DNA from: Pseudanabaena sp. M085S1SP2A07QC
GTDB lineage: Bacteria; Cyanobacteriota; Cyanobacteriia; Pseudanabaenales; Pseudanabaenaceae
Length of the DNA: 38,222 bases
Assembly (NCBI GenBank): GCA_020404895.1
Contig: JADBWK010000095.1
Coordinates: forward strand, 1-38,222
Direction of reading: 5' to 3'
Part shown: one piece after another, positions 26,178-34,793 of the stretch
Layout: each line of letters starts with the position of its first letter
Numbering within the stretch: the stretch's first letter is position 1
Notes under the pieces: model-generated
The model's database searches: none
Told to the model about the DNA's origin: nothing
The model's input: only the letters and a program-made list of their open reading frames with translations
Made by a program: the position numbers and the translations under genes

Positions 26178-26213
26178 ACAATAGTCAGCGCTCTTGTATA
26201 GAGTCTTGATTTC

Positions 26214-26250
26214 AACAATAAAAGCCCTGCATAGTAGGGCTTTTATTGTT
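26214..26250 (+). terminator. Intrinsic terminator of the coiled-coil gene
   Basis: A perfect 15-bp stem (26214-26228 with 26236-26250), AGCCCT in the GC part with A/T borders, lies 37 bases after the stop codon. Confidence 0.85.
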
Positions 26251-26307
26251 TTACATTGAGTTTGAACTAATACCAAAAGCAATTTTTTGCCATTTTAAAA
26301 CTTCATA

Positions 26308-26415
26308 TATAGCAACGTAAGAGATAGATAGGACAATTCAAAACCCAAAAGATGGCAGAGCGAAGCTCTGCCATCTTTTGGGTTTTATGTCCTAAGCAAA
26401 GCTTACATTGCTATA
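26308..26415 (+). mobile_element. 108-bp variable-stem palindromic repeat (copy 7, type member)
   Basis: Ends TATAGCAACGTAAG and CTTACATTGCTATA give 14-bp inverted repeats, one mismatch. The centre is a perfect 22-bp stem (26340-26361 with 26365-26386) with AAAACCCA base and tip GGCAGAGC-gaa-GCTCTGCC. GGACAATTC and ATGTCCTAAGC lie between ends and stem. It is nearly identical to the copy at 20972-21079. TA at each extreme would fit a TA target of the IS630/Tc1 type. No coding capacity. Confidence 0.85.
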
Positions 26416-26424
26416 ACTAGTGTT

Positions 26425-28026
26425 TTAACGTGGGTTGGGCAAAGAAGGGGAGGCTTTAGGCGAACTATTAGGTGAAGTAGTCGGTGAAGCGCTAGGTGAA
26501 GCAGTGGGTGAAGCACTGGGCGAAACGGTGGGTGAAGTGCTAGGTGAAGCTGATGGCTTAACTTGGGCTGGTTGAGCTTTTTTCTTTTCTCCCAAAATGC
26601 TAGGACTACCATCATCAAATACACCCGCAATACAGGCAATCATTAAGGTTGCCAATGTACCAACAAATAGAGCTTTCCAACCCAATTCCGAAATATCCTT
26701 ACGGCGAGATGGGATTAATGCGATCGTCCCACCAACAAAGATCCCAACAGAGGCTAAATGGGCAAAGCCAGATAAGGCATAGCTGACGATGATAACTGTG
26801 CGATCGCTAATTAATCCATCCTTTGCCGCCTGAGCCAAAGCCTGATAAGGAGGGATCGCTGTTTCTAGCAAGCGTCGTCCAATAATCACTGAAGCCGTCC
26901 AAGAATCATCTAGTGAAACACCAGTTAACAAAGTCAAAGGATAAAATAAAGTCCCTTGAATATTTGGCAGATTCACTACCTTGAAAATGTCGCTGATGGT
27001 TGCCAGCCAAGCAAAAATTTGATTAACGAGATCGACTAAACCCACAATTAAGATCAAAATTGCAGCGATCGAAGCAGCCATTTTCAGCCCATCCAAAGCG
27101 CCAATAATCGTGGCATCCATGGGACTCATCCGCTTCATTATCTCTCCACCAGCGTTTTCGAATTCACTATCCTCATCGGATTTCTGAGACTTGTCTTCCT
27201 TAGGAATCCCGCCCATCGTCAGCGGCACACCTGTCTCAGGCACAATAATTTTCGATAGCACAAAACAAGCGGGGATCGCAATGATTGACGCAGACACCAA
27301 GTGACCCAAAATATTTGGAAAAACAGGGCGCAAAAAACTAACATAAATCGCCAAGGTTGAAGAAGCTGCTGTCCCAAAGCAACAAGCCAAAATAGCGCAT
27401 AACTCACTGCGAGTCATTTTAGGCAAATAAGGCTTAACGACGATCGCCGCTTCGATACCCACAAAAATATTTGCCGCACCGCTAAGAGCCTCAGCGCCAC
27501 TCAAACGCATTGTCCAGAAAAATAATTTGGCAAACACATCCACAACTCTCTGGATAATGCCAAGATTTTCTAGCAAAGCCATAAATCCTGAGAAGAACAC
27601 CACCGCAGGCAAAGCCCGAAAGGCAAATACATAGGCTAAACGATTGGTTGTGCAGTAATTAGCCGCTGCATTCCCTACACTCGTTAAATCATCTAATAAA
27701 ACTTGTCCTGGAGGGCAAGTACCATCGGCTCGGAGTGGCAACAATACATAAGGCTCTTGCCCTGTCGGAGGAACAAGCAACCGTCCAAACACAAATCTAG
27801 CGCCAGTATCCGCCGAGGCAAAGAGCCCATCCAACAACTCACTAAACCATCGTAAACCTTCTCTGGTTTGGGGTTGTTGAAACACTAAATAGCCAAGTAC
27901 TAACTGTAAGCCAATACCCCATATAATGACCCGCCAAGGGATAATTCGACGATCTTCGGAGAAGATCCAAGCCACAAAGCATAAGCCAAAAATGCCAAAG
28001 AAAGAAACAAAATTTAGATATGTCAT
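26425..28026 (-). CDS. CNT-family nucleoside transporter with a Ser-Pro-rich tail
   Basis: A 533-residue inner-membrane protein. The N-terminal helices, FRALPAVVFFSGFMALLENLGI, the GAEALSGAANIFVGIEAA motif and the LTGVSLDDSWTASVIIGRR stretch are those of concentrative nucleoside transporters, which take up nucleosides with Na+ or H+. Family members are about 400 residues. Extra here are a Cys-containing insert at about 85-125 that probably faces the periplasm, and a cytosolic or periplasmic tail of about 40 residues built from SPSA/SPTA-type units, encoded by a 12-nt tandem repeat. Monocistronic. Confidence 0.85.
   Translation of the reverse strand: MTYLNFVSFFGIFGLCFVAWIFSEDRRIIPWRVIIWGIGLQLVLGYLVFQQPQTREGLRWFSELLDGLFASADTGARFVFGRLLVPPTGQEPYVLLPLRADGTCPPGQVLLDDLTSVGNAAANYCTTNRLAYVFAFRALPAVVFFSGFMALLENLGIIQRVVDVFAKLFFWTMRLSGAEALSGAANIFVGIEAAIVVKPYLPKMTRSELCAILACCFGTAASSTLAIYVSFLRPVFPNILGHLVSASIIAIPACFVLSKIIVPETGVPLTMGGIPKEDKSQKSDEDSEFENAGGEIMKRMSPMDATIIGALDGLKMAASIAAILILIVGLVDLVNQIFAWLATISDIFKVVNLPNIQGTLFYPLTLLTGVSLDDSWTASVIIGRRLLETAIPPYQALAQAAKDGLISDRTVIIVSYALSGFAHLASVGIFVGGTIALIPSRRKDISELGWKALFVGTLATLMIACIAGVFDDGSPSILGEKKKAQPAQVKPSASPSTSPTVSPSASPTASPSASPTTSPNSSPKASPSLPNPR
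26459..26554. repeat. Eight 12-nt tandem repeats encoding the Ser-Pro tail
   Basis: Units of the form GGTGAAGCNNTN repeat without interruption, with a few substitutions. On the minus strand each encodes four residues (SPSA, SPTA, SPTV, SPTT). The register kept in multiples of three means unit gain or loss would change tail length without frameshift. Confidence 0.8.
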
Positions 28027-28185
28027 GGGCGTTTGAGGGTGAGATTAGTCAACATAGAGAGGCAAATCAAAAAATGCTCAGAAATCTAATTAAAAAGTAA
28101 ATTGATTTTACAGTTGCAAAATCCGATCAAAATGTTACGATGATAAATGCTTTAAACCATGTCATTTCGCTATAAGGAATAAACT

Positions 28186-28479
28186 GTGGCAAACATCAAG
28201 TCCGCCAAGAAGCGCATTCAGATCGCTGAGCGCAACCGTCTGCATAATAAATCATATAAGTCAGCCGTCAAGACTTTAATGAGAAGCTATTTAGAAGCAG
28301 TTGATGCTTATAAAGCTAATCCTACGCCTGAAGCCCTAGAAGCAGTTAATGCTAAGCAGTCTTTGGCTTATAGTAAAATTGATCGTGCTGTCAAGCGTGG
28401 TGTTCTCCATAGCAATACTGGCGCTCGTCGCAAGTCTAATCTCGCTGGGGCTATCAAAAAAGTTATTGCTACCAATTAA
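28186..28479 (+). CDS. rpsT: 30S ribosomal protein S20
   Basis: A 97-residue basic protein that binds the base of the 16S rRNA 5' domain. The start [21 protein letters not shown] is the S20 signature, and the C-terminus [21 protein letters not shown] is typical. Translation begins at GTG (28186) behind AAGGAA. It is monocistronic with its own short leader. Normal in length. Confidence 0.95.
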   Translation: MANIKSAKKRIQIAERNRLHNKSYKSAVKTLMRSYLEAVDAYKANPTPEALEAVNAKQSLAYSKIDRAVKRGVLHSNTGARRKSNLAGAIKKVIATN

Positions 28480-28771
28480 CACTATTCAACTAGTGATTGA
28501 TGAGCTTTTTCCGATCAGTAGTAACGTGGTAACTAAAAATATTTAGATATCTCGTGGCACAGGTGGTTTTGCTTATCTTTGTTAAAATCTAGCTTGGATA
28601 ATGGTGAATTCGGATAAGTTACTTTGTATTTGCAGTCTTACTGTATTTTGCTAACAATCCGAAATAATCGGGCAGGTTGCAGAATAATCGCTTTTCCCTA
28701 CAGTTTTCTACGTCTGCGATCTTTGAGGTCTTCTCAACCTGTCCAACTTAATATCTGAGAGTTACATCTAG

Positions 28772-29005
28772 ATGTCTAATCCTGATAAAGATAGGTTCTT
28801 CAACCCCATCTCTAATTTTAGAGGCGAATTTTCACCACAAAATTTAGCTTTTAATGCCAACCTGCAAGAGTTTACTAATCGTATTTCGATCATCTGTGCC
28901 TTGGAAACTGGTGGCAAGATTTCTTCAAATGAAGCTTACCAACAGATCAAGGAACTCTGGATCAAGTTAGATGCCTCCAGACAAAATCTTTTGGGCGACG
29001 ACTAA
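28772..29005 (+). CDS. Small conserved cyanobacterial protein (perhaps DUF7219)
   Basis: A 77-residue soluble protein. The stretch GEFSPQNLAFNANLQEFTNRISIICALETGGKISSNEAYQQIKELW matches what I remember of a short cyanobacterial family, perhaps that named DUF7219; I cannot verify the number. It has no signal peptide, membrane segment or known catalytic motif. The 292 bases before it show no other gene. Confidence 0.65.
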   Translation: MSNPDKDRFFNPISNFRGEFSPQNLAFNANLQEFTNRISIICALETGGKISSNEAYQQIKELWIKLDASRQNLLGDD

Positions 29006-29348
29006 TTTATCTTGGGATTTTATCTCGGAAAGCTATCTCAGAGTAGATTATCAACTTTTTTACACCCATACCATAGACATAAATTCACGAAAAGATTGTT
29101 TACAATCTTTAACAAAGGTTTATACTAGAAATAATTAACTTCATTTTGCTGATTTCTCCCATTGCATGACTATCCAAAGCAATCTAATCTTTGGAAGCTG
29201 AGGTTTTCATAGAAAAACTCTTTTTAAACCGCTTAAAATTTAGGGCAGAGATGTCCTTCGGCTTTGTTAGTGATTGTTTATCCCGTGCGATTGGCAGAAT
29301 AGGCGAACTGTTCTTAGAACAAATTTGCTGCAAATCTTAGGATCATCC
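29006..29348. other. Promoter and long 5' leader of the RNA helicase gene
   Basis: The 343-base gap contains the promoter at 29099-29126. Transcription from it would leave a leader of about 215 bases before ATG 29349. A 9-bp hairpin, AAAGATTGT (29091-29099) with its complement at 29102-29110, overlaps the -35. Long leaders are known for cold-regulated helicase genes of this class. I see no small gene in it. Confidence 0.6.
29099..29126 (+). promoter_or_regulatory. Probable sigma-70 promoter of the helicase gene
   Basis: TTTACA at 29099-29104 and TATACT at 29121-29126 are 16 bases apart. The -35 lies within the right arm of a small inverted repeat, which could be a binding site for a repressor. 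Confidence 0.65.
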
Positions 29349-30884
29349 ATGCCCTCATCTTTTCTTACTCTCGGTATTTCTGAAGCACGAGTTGCTAAGC
29401 TCGAATCTATTGGCTTTACAGAGCCTACTGCTATTCAAGAGCAGGCTATTCCCCAACTGCTCGCAGGAGCAGATGTACTAGGTCAAGCTCAGACTGGTAC
29501 TGGTAAAACGGCAGCTTTCGCGCTGCCAATTTTGGAGCGTTTAGATCTTAATAGTGATTCACTGCAAGCACTAATCTTGACTCCAACTCGCGAATTGGCT
29601 ATTCAAGTTGGTCAGGCGATTCGTAGTTTTAACACCAAGCCAGGCGCAAAAATCCTGACTGTATATGGTGGATCTGACATCAGTCGCCAAATGATTCAAT
29701 TGGAGCGTGGCGTTCATGTGGTTGTCGGTACTCCTGGTCGAGTGATCGATTTAATGGAGCGTGGCAAACTTAAACTAGAAAATCTTTCTTGGTTTGTTCT
29801 TGATGAAGCTGATGAAATGCTGAATATGGGCTTCATTCAAGATGTAGAAAGGATTTTGGTGACAACTCCTTCTACTAAGCAGAGTACTTTCTTCTCAGCT
29901 ACCATGCCACCTGCAGTTAAGCGCTTGGTCAAGAATTTCTTGAAATCACCTGTTACTATAAAGGTTGAGAGTCAAGACTCTACGCCTACTCGCATTGACC
30001 AACAGATTTATTTAGTTCCCTATCATCTGACTAAAGAAGAAGCTCTGCTGCCTATTCTGGAATATGAAGCGCCAACCTCAGCGATCATCTTTGTTCGTAC
30101 TAAGGATTCAGCTAGTAGACTGACTGAAGTTTTACAATCTTCTGGACATAGTGTCGATGAGTATCATGGGAACCTTTCTCAGTCCCAACGTGAAGCTCTT
30201 CTGCGCCGCTTCCGCAATCAACAAGTTCGTTGGGTTGTTGCAACTGACATTGCTGCGCGTGGTCTAGATATTGATGGTTTGACTCACGTATTTAACCTTG
30301 ATATTCCTGATGATCCTGAGCGTTATGTTCACCGTATCGGTAGAACTGGTCGTGCTGGCAAGAAAGGTATTGCAATCACCTTGATTTCTGGCAAAGAGCG
30401 CTACAAGTTGCGTCAATTAGAGCAGCAAGTTGGTATGCCTCTTCCTCCTCAGCCTTTGCCTAATGTGGCTCAAATTCAAGAGCGCCGCATCGGTCGTTTC
30501 ACAGAACAAATCCTAGAAGCGTTGACAGGCGAGCGTTTAGCTTCTTTCTTGCCTTTGGTATCGCAATTAGTTGAAGATTACGATCCTCAAGCGATCGCAG
30601 CTGCGGCATTGCAACTTGCCTATACCCAACTGCAATCTGATAAAGCTGAACAGGCTGCATTACAAGTGTTGGCTAAGCAACCTCATAATCCTGAGGGTGG
30701 CCGTGGTCGCGATCGCGATGGCGGCGGTGGTTCCTACAGTGGTAGACCAATTAAGCGTGGTCAAGGTGGAAATGGTTCTCGCTCTGGTCGTGATGGCGGT
30801 GGTCGTGATGGTGGTGGATATGATTCGCGCCGTTCTTCTTCTGGACGCGATCGCGCTCCTATTCCCGCTCCTGTTAAGTATTAA
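29349..30884 (+). CDS. crhR: DEAD-box RNA helicase, CrhR/CsdA type
   Basis: A 511-residue protein starting at ATG 29349; the frame is open upstream to 29274 but the extra residues do not fit the family. Motifs run in order: Q motif with PTAIQEQAIP, Walker A AQTGTGKT, PTRELAIQV, TPGRVID, DEAD in VLDEADEML, SAT, then AIIFVRTKDSA, GHSVDEYHGNLSQSQRE, ATDIAARGLD and HRIGRTGRAG. It ends with an Arg/Gly-rich tail of about 60 residues that probably binds RNA. The sequence tracks the cyanobacterial redox- and cold-regulated helicase CrhR, which unwinds and anneals RNA. The symbol is by resemblance. Confidence 0.85.
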   Translation: MPSSFLTLGISEARVAKLESIGFTEPTAIQEQAIPQLLAGADVLGQAQTGTGKTAAFALPILERLDLNSDSLQALILTPTRELAIQVGQAIRSFNTKPGAKILTVYGGSDISRQMIQLERGVHVVVGTPGRVIDLMERGKLKLENLSWFVLDEADEMLNMGFIQDVERILVTTPSTKQSTFFSATMPPAVKRLVKNFLKSPVTIKVESQDSTPTRIDQQIYLVPYHLTKEEALLPILEYEAPTSAIIFVRTKDSASRLTEVLQSSGHSVDEYHGNLSQSQREALLRRFRNQQVRWVVATDIAARGLDIDGLTHVFNLDIPDDPERYVHRIGRTGRAGKKGIAITLISGKERYKLRQLEQQVGMPLPPQPLPNVAQIQERRIGRFTEQILEALTGERLASFLPLVSQLVEDYDPQAIAAAALQLAYTQLQSDKAEQAALQVLAKQPHNPEGGRGRDRDGGGGSYSGRPIKRGQGGNGSRSGRDGGGRDGGGYDSRRSSSGRDRAPIPAPVKY

Positions 30885-30895
30885 TTTGTCAATTC

Positions 30896-30928
30896 CATTT
30901 AAAGTGTTGCAGAGCAACACTTTAAATG
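30896..30928 (+). terminator. Hairpin after the helicase gene
   Basis: A perfect 15-bp stem with CATTTAAAGTGTTGC on the left arm and a three-base loop, 12 bases after the stop codon. Probably a terminator, though the T-run is short. Confidence 0.6.
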
Positions 30929-30932
30929 AGAT

Positions 30933-30979
30933 AGCTATTTAGAAAAAATTTTACTTCGTAATATTTTTTCTAAATAGCT
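30933..30979. repeat. 22-bp hairpin with A/T-rich arms
   Basis: AGCTATTTAGAAAAAA begins the left arm (30933-30954); the right arm (30958-30979) matches with one mismatch. The short ttc loop resembles that of the repeat family, though the tip is not GC-rich. It may support termination or be a separate repeat. Confidence 0.55.
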
Positions 30980-31051
30980 GGGAGGGATTCACCCAATCGC
31001 TTGATATTTTAATCTGTAACTTAAGAGACAGTCTTAAATAAGTAATCGCAG

Positions 31052-31105
31052 CCCAAGCCATTTGCAGAGAGTTCTTGAATAAAGAATTATCTCAGAAGGC
31101 TTGGG
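31052..31105 (+). promoter_or_regulatory. Structured leader before the MFS gene
   Basis: CCCAAGCC (31052-31059) pairs with GGCTTGGG (31098-31105), and inside it GAGA pairs with TCTC and TTCTT with AAGAA, giving a long stem with internal loops. It is 52 bases before ATG 31157 and may be a regulatory RNA element of no class I know, or a weak terminator. Confidence 0.45.
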
Positions 31106-31156
31106 TTGTATGTTTTATTGCTCATTCATTGGTCATTTATTGGTCATATTGGAGTC

Positions 31157-32419
31157 ATGCAGTCCTTAACTACCTTCTCAAATCTTGATACGCACCTACG
31201 CAAAAATCTGACTGCGATTTTTTGGGCTGGGCTATTTTTCTGGTCGAGCATGGCATCACAGTTGCCAACCTTACCTCTCTATATCCGCAGCTTGACACAG
31301 TCTTTTGATCAAATCGGGATCATCATGGGATCTTTTGCGATTGGCTTACTCGTATGCCGTTCCTATCTTGGCAAGCTTTCCGATCGCAAAGGCAGACGCT
31401 ACACAATGAGAATTGGCTTGATCGTAGCGGCTATAGTTCCTTTATGCTATGCCTTATTACCATCTATTCCTTTATTAATATTATTTCGCGCCATTCATGG
31501 AATTAGCATCGCGGCGTTTGCGGTGAGCTATAGTGCACTGATCTCAGATCTTGCACCAATTGAGCAACGCGGGGAAATAATTGGCTATATGAGCTTGGTA
31601 AATCCTTTGGGCTTAGCTTTTGGTCCTGCGATCGGTGGCTTGATGCAAGAGACTTGGGGATATCAACCTCTATTTGTTACGGCTTCATTGCTTGCCTTTG
31701 CGGGATTGTTGCTAACAAGTCAAATTGAAGACGAAGATGATGAACGCGATCGCAAAATCGCCTCAGCCACTATAGTAAAACCAAAGTTTTGGCAGACGTT
31801 CCTTAATCCTAGAGTAAGAATTCCTTCTACAGTTTTGTTGCTGGTTGGCTTATCCTTTGGGACACTGAGTGCTTTTATGCCAATTTTGATGCATCAGAAG
31901 CATATTGCTCTGAATGCAGGTTTATTCTATATGGCAGCTGCTTTGTCTGGATTTATCATTCGCTTCCCTGTTGGAAGACTCAGTGATGAGTGGGGGCGAG
32001 GTATATTCATTTCAATTGGGATATTCTTTTACGGATTATCGATGGCAATTATCTATTTTGCCAGTCATGACTATGAGTTCTTGTTGTCAGGAGTTGCGGA
32101 AGGAATCGGTTCAGGAATTGTGCTTCCTGCAATTGTGGCGTTACTTGCCGATCGCACGATTCCGCAAGAACGAGGCTATGTATTTGGGATGACTTGGATC
32201 GGCTTTGATGTGGGGATCGCTATTGCTGGACCAATTATGGGCAAGATGATTAGCTTTGTGGGCATCACTAATATCTTCGCGATCGCTACAGGGCTTTGCT
32301 TTGTCGGGCTAGTTATTTTTGCTACGCAGTCCAACAAATCTGTACGTGAGTCGTTTAGATTTGCGATCGGGAAGTCAAGCGATCGCTACGCGATCAAGTC
32401 AACAGGCATTTCCGCATAA
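31157..32419 (+). CDS. MFS transporter
   Basis: A 420-residue inner-membrane protein from ATG 31157 with about 12 helices. The motif-A loop between helices 2 and 3 is GKLSDRKGRRYTM, with a second copy, GRLSDEWGRGIF, in the C-terminal half, which identifies the major facilitator superfamily; GLAFGPAIGG in helix 5 suggests a drug/H+ antiporter-type member. The substrate is unknown. The stop codon falls within a 23-bp hairpin shared with fbp. GGAG lies only two bases before the ATG, which is close for a ribosome site; an in-frame TTG at 31106 is a less likely start. Confidence 0.85.
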   Translation: MQSLTTFSNLDTHLRKNLTAIFWAGLFFWSSMASQLPTLPLYIRSLTQSFDQIGIIMGSFAIGLLVCRSYLGKLSDRKGRRYTMRIGLIVAAIVPLCYALLPSIPLLILFRAIHGISIAAFAVSYSALISDLAPIEQRGEIIGYMSLVNPLGLAFGPAIGGLMQETWGYQPLFVTASLLAFAGLLLTSQIEDEDDERDRKIASATIVKPKFWQTFLNPRVRIPSTVLLLVGLSFGTLSAFMPILMHQKHIALNAGLFYMAAALSGFIIRFPVGRLSDEWGRGIFISIGIFFYGLSMAIIYFASHDYEFLLSGVAEGIGSGIVLPAIVALLADRTIPQERGYVFGMTWIGFDVGIAIAGPIMGKMISFVGITNIFAIATGLCFVGLVIFATQSNKSVRESFRFAIGKSSDRYAIKSTGISA

Positions 32420-32464
32420 AAAGATGAGAGGCGGCGCGAATCGCCGCCTCTCATCTTTTTATGC
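32414..32464. terminator. Bidirectional 23-bp hairpin containing both stop codons
   Basis: Arms 32414-32436 and 32442-32464 pair perfectly around a cgaat loop, with tip GGCGGCG and CGCCGCC. GCATAA at the base of each arm is the last sense codon plus stop of the MFS gene on one strand and of fbp on the other; both proteins end in Ser-Ala. It is a strong bidirectional terminator. Confidence 0.9.
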
Positions 32465-33487
32465 GCTTAGAAAAGATTCTACTACTTTTACATTCTCAGA
32501 ACTGCCAATAATTAATGGTGTGCGACTATGCAGCTTTTTAGGAACGACATCGAGGATCTCTTGAGTTCCAGTCGTAGCGCGACCACCTGCTTGTTCAATT
32601 AGAAAGGCTAAAGGAGCGGACTCGTAAAGCAATCGCAATTTCCCATCAGCATGACCAACTGTGCCTGGATAGAGAAACACACCACCTTGAAAGAGAATAC
32701 GATGAATGTCGGCTACTAATGCTCCAGAATAACGTGCCGTATTCCCTTCTTGTCGATGCATATGTCTTACATATTCGCGCATTGGCTCTTCCCATTGCCA
32801 GAAATTGCCTTCATTCACACTATAGATAGAACCTTTCGCAGGAATATGGATGTTCTCTTGAAAAAGAATGAATTCGCCAATACTAGGATCGAGAGTAAAA
32901 GCATGAACTCCATTGCCTAGAGAATAAACCAGCATTGTGCTTGTGCCATAGAGAATATAACCTGCACCGATTTGTTTGCGTCCTGACTGTAATAAATCTA
33001 GAGCTTCTCCTGACTCGTCATTCCCTTCTTGTTGACGGATCGAGAAGATCGAACCGATCGCTAAATTTACGTCAATATTGCTAGAGCCATCAATAGGATC
33101 ATAAAGCAAGGTATAGCGACCGATGGGGCAATTCTCAGGAATATAGTAGGGTAATTCCATTTCTTCGGAGGCAAGCCGACAAACTAAGCCACTTTGCTCA
33201 AAGGCGCGAAGAAAAACACGATTGGCATAGTGATCCATGTTTTTGACCGCTTCGCCTTGGACATTGACCTCGCCAGTGACCCCAAGCACATTTTCTACTA
33301 AACCTGCGCGGCTAAGATGGCGAGCGATCGTTTTGCCCGCCAACCCAATCCGTCCCATAAATGCGCTCAGATCGTAAGCTTCAGGCGAAAACGTCCCAAA
33401 CGTGGAAAGAACGTGCTGAGAAAGCGTCATAAAGTCTCGTCCAAGGACGATCTCTTCAGCGGGATTGAGTCTGGTAGAATCAGTCAT
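32459..33487 (-). CDS. fbp: Class I fructose-1,6-bisphosphatase
   Basis: A 342-residue enzyme from ATG 33487; an in-frame TTG at 33529 would add 14 residues that do not belong to the family, and AAGG precedes the ATG. The metal-binding motif [10 protein letters not shown] (about residues 124-133), the upstream ASEEME segment and the C-terminal GGVFLYPGT and [20 protein letters not shown] are intact. It converts fructose-1,6-bisphosphate to fructose-6-phosphate in the Calvin cycle and gluconeogenesis. Cyanobacteria usually have also a bifunctional GlpX-type enzyme, which is not in this window. Convergent with the MFS gene. Confidence 0.95.
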   Translation of the reverse strand: MTDSTRLNPAEEIVLGRDFMTLSQHVLSTFGTFSPEAYDLSAFMGRIGLAGKTIARHLSRAGLVENVLGVTGEVNVQGEAVKNMDHYANRVFLRAFEQSGLVCRLASEEMELPYYIPENCPIGRYTLLYDPIDGSSNIDVNLAIGSIFSIRQQEGNDESGEALDLLQSGRKQIGAGYILYGTSTMLVYSLGNGVHAFTLDPSIGEFILFQENIHIPAKGSIYSVNEGNFWQWEEPMREYVRHMHRQEGNTARYSGALVADIHRILFQGGVFLYPGTVGHADGKLRLLYESAPLAFLIEQAGGRATTGTQEILDVVPKKLHSRTPLIIGSSENVKVVESFLSA

Positions 33488-33562
33488 GGGTGCGATTACC
33501 TTAAAGTCTTCTTCTCTATTATTAGCCAAAATTTATAGCATTGTGCCAACGCAATAATAATT

Positions 33563-34747
33563 ATGAGCATCTGTCCTAGTTGTAAAGCTGAAAATCCTGA
33601 TAGCCACCAATTTTGTCAATTTTGCGGCGCTAAAATTGCTATAGATATCCCTCTAAACATTCTTGGAGAAGAAGCTCTACAACCTTCTTCAGTTCCAACA
33701 AGACCATTTAATTTAGAGTCTGCATTAGAAACAATCAAAATTCAGGTACATGATTTGGCTTCTTCTCAATTAGTGAGCGACATAGAAGAGAAATCATTGG
33801 ATGACTCAGAAGATCTGGAGGAATTACCACCAGAATTCAATTTAGAAGACTTTGCAGATATTAATTCAGAAACATTGATGATTGTATCTTCCCCTGTGCA
33901 GCTAAAGGACATAAGCTATGCTGGCAAGACAGATGTGGGAATACAACGCGATCGCAATGAGGATGATTTTGTTGCAATTTTTCAAACACGCGGTATTAAC
34001 GGTAAAAGCCAAATTAGCGATCGCAGTCGTCGCGGCTTATTTGTGTTGTGTGATGGTATGGGTGGGCATGACGGTGGCGAAGTTGCGAGTGCGATCGCAG
34101 TTAATTCTATTACCGATCAGTTTCGCCCATTTTGGATCGACACTTTACCTGGGGAGAAGAAACTTAATGAGATTATCTGCAATGCTAATCAAGCAATTTT
34201 CATCAAGAATGAAAATGAGAAACGGAAATCTCTTGGCAGAATGGGAACAACGCTGGTTGTTTTAGGAATTCATGATCTGGATGTTGTGATTGCCCATGTC
34301 GGTGACAGTCGTATCTATAAAGTTACTAATAGTCCTAATCTCGAATCAGAATCAAAATTAGAGGCAGAGGCAGATCCAAAATTAGAACAAATCACTCGCG
34401 ATCATGAAGTTCTCAACCAATTAATAGATCTTGGTATTGAGCCTGAAATAGCGCAGGCTAGACCTGATGCTCATCAACTTACCCAAGCTCTTGGTCCTAA
34501 TCCTAGCGATCGCCTTGAGCCTTCAATTGAGTTTTTTACTCTAACTGAGTCAACTTTATTTCTGCTGTGTTCTGATGGTTTGTGTGACAACGATGCAATC
34601 GACGATAATTGGCGATCGCATTTATTACCAATTTTAAATAAGGAAGTCGATCTGCAAACTGGGTTAGATAGACTCATTGAATTAGGAAATAACGTCAATG
34701 GTCATGACAATCTCACTGCGATTTTAGTGTTGTGTGAGCTTGGATAG
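33563..34747 (+). CDS. Zinc-ribbon PP2C-family protein phosphatase
   Basis: A 394-residue protein. Cys4, Cys7, Cys18 and Cys21 form a zinc ribbon (CPSC and CQFC), followed by an acidic linker of about 90 residues. The PP2C domain begins at about 115: GIQRDRNEDDF, LCDGMGGHDGGE with the metal-binding Asp and Gly, RMGTTLVV, AHVGDSRIYKV, ITRDHEV and LLCSDGLCDN. All usual metal-binding acids are visible. It dephosphorylates Ser/Thr phosphoproteins. The linker and ribbon may tie it to kinases with a similar ribbon, which cyanobacteria often have; that is inference. Divergent from fbp with a 75-base gap. Confidence 0.9.
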   Translation: MSICPSCKAENPDSHQFCQFCGAKIAIDIPLNILGEEALQPSSVPTRPFNLESALETIKIQVHDLASSQLVSDIEEKSLDDSEDLEELPPEFNLEDFADINSETLMIVSSPVQLKDISYAGKTDVGIQRDRNEDDFVAIFQTRGINGKSQISDRSRRGLFVLCDGMGGHDGGEVASAIAVNSITDQFRPFWIDTLPGEKKLNEIICNANQAIFIKNENEKRKSLGRMGTTLVVLGIHDLDVVIAHVGDSRIYKVTNSPNLESESKLEAEADPKLEQITRDHEVLNQLIDLGIEPEIAQARPDAHQLTQALGPNPSDRLEPSIEFFTLTESTLFLLCSDGLCDNDAIDDNWRSHLLPILNKEVDLQTGLDRLIELGNNVNGHDNLTAILVLCELG

Positions 34748-34752
34748 ATGCA

Positions 34753-34793
34753 ATTCATAAAATAATGACGCTTAGCGCCATTATTTTATGAAT
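34753..34793. terminator. Hairpin between convergent phosphatase and AlgJ-like genes
   Basis: Twenty-base arms starting ATTCATAAAATAATG pair with one mismatch. The right arm contains the last four codons and stop of the AlgJ-like gene, and the left arm is the inverted copy of them. The tip ACGC-tta-GCGCC is close to that of the repeat family. Confidence 0.7.

Noticed and set aside
26403-26639. Open frame of His/Leu/Pro-rich repeats on the minus strand
   Set aside because: It is the Ser-Pro tail repeat of the CNT gene read in another frame.
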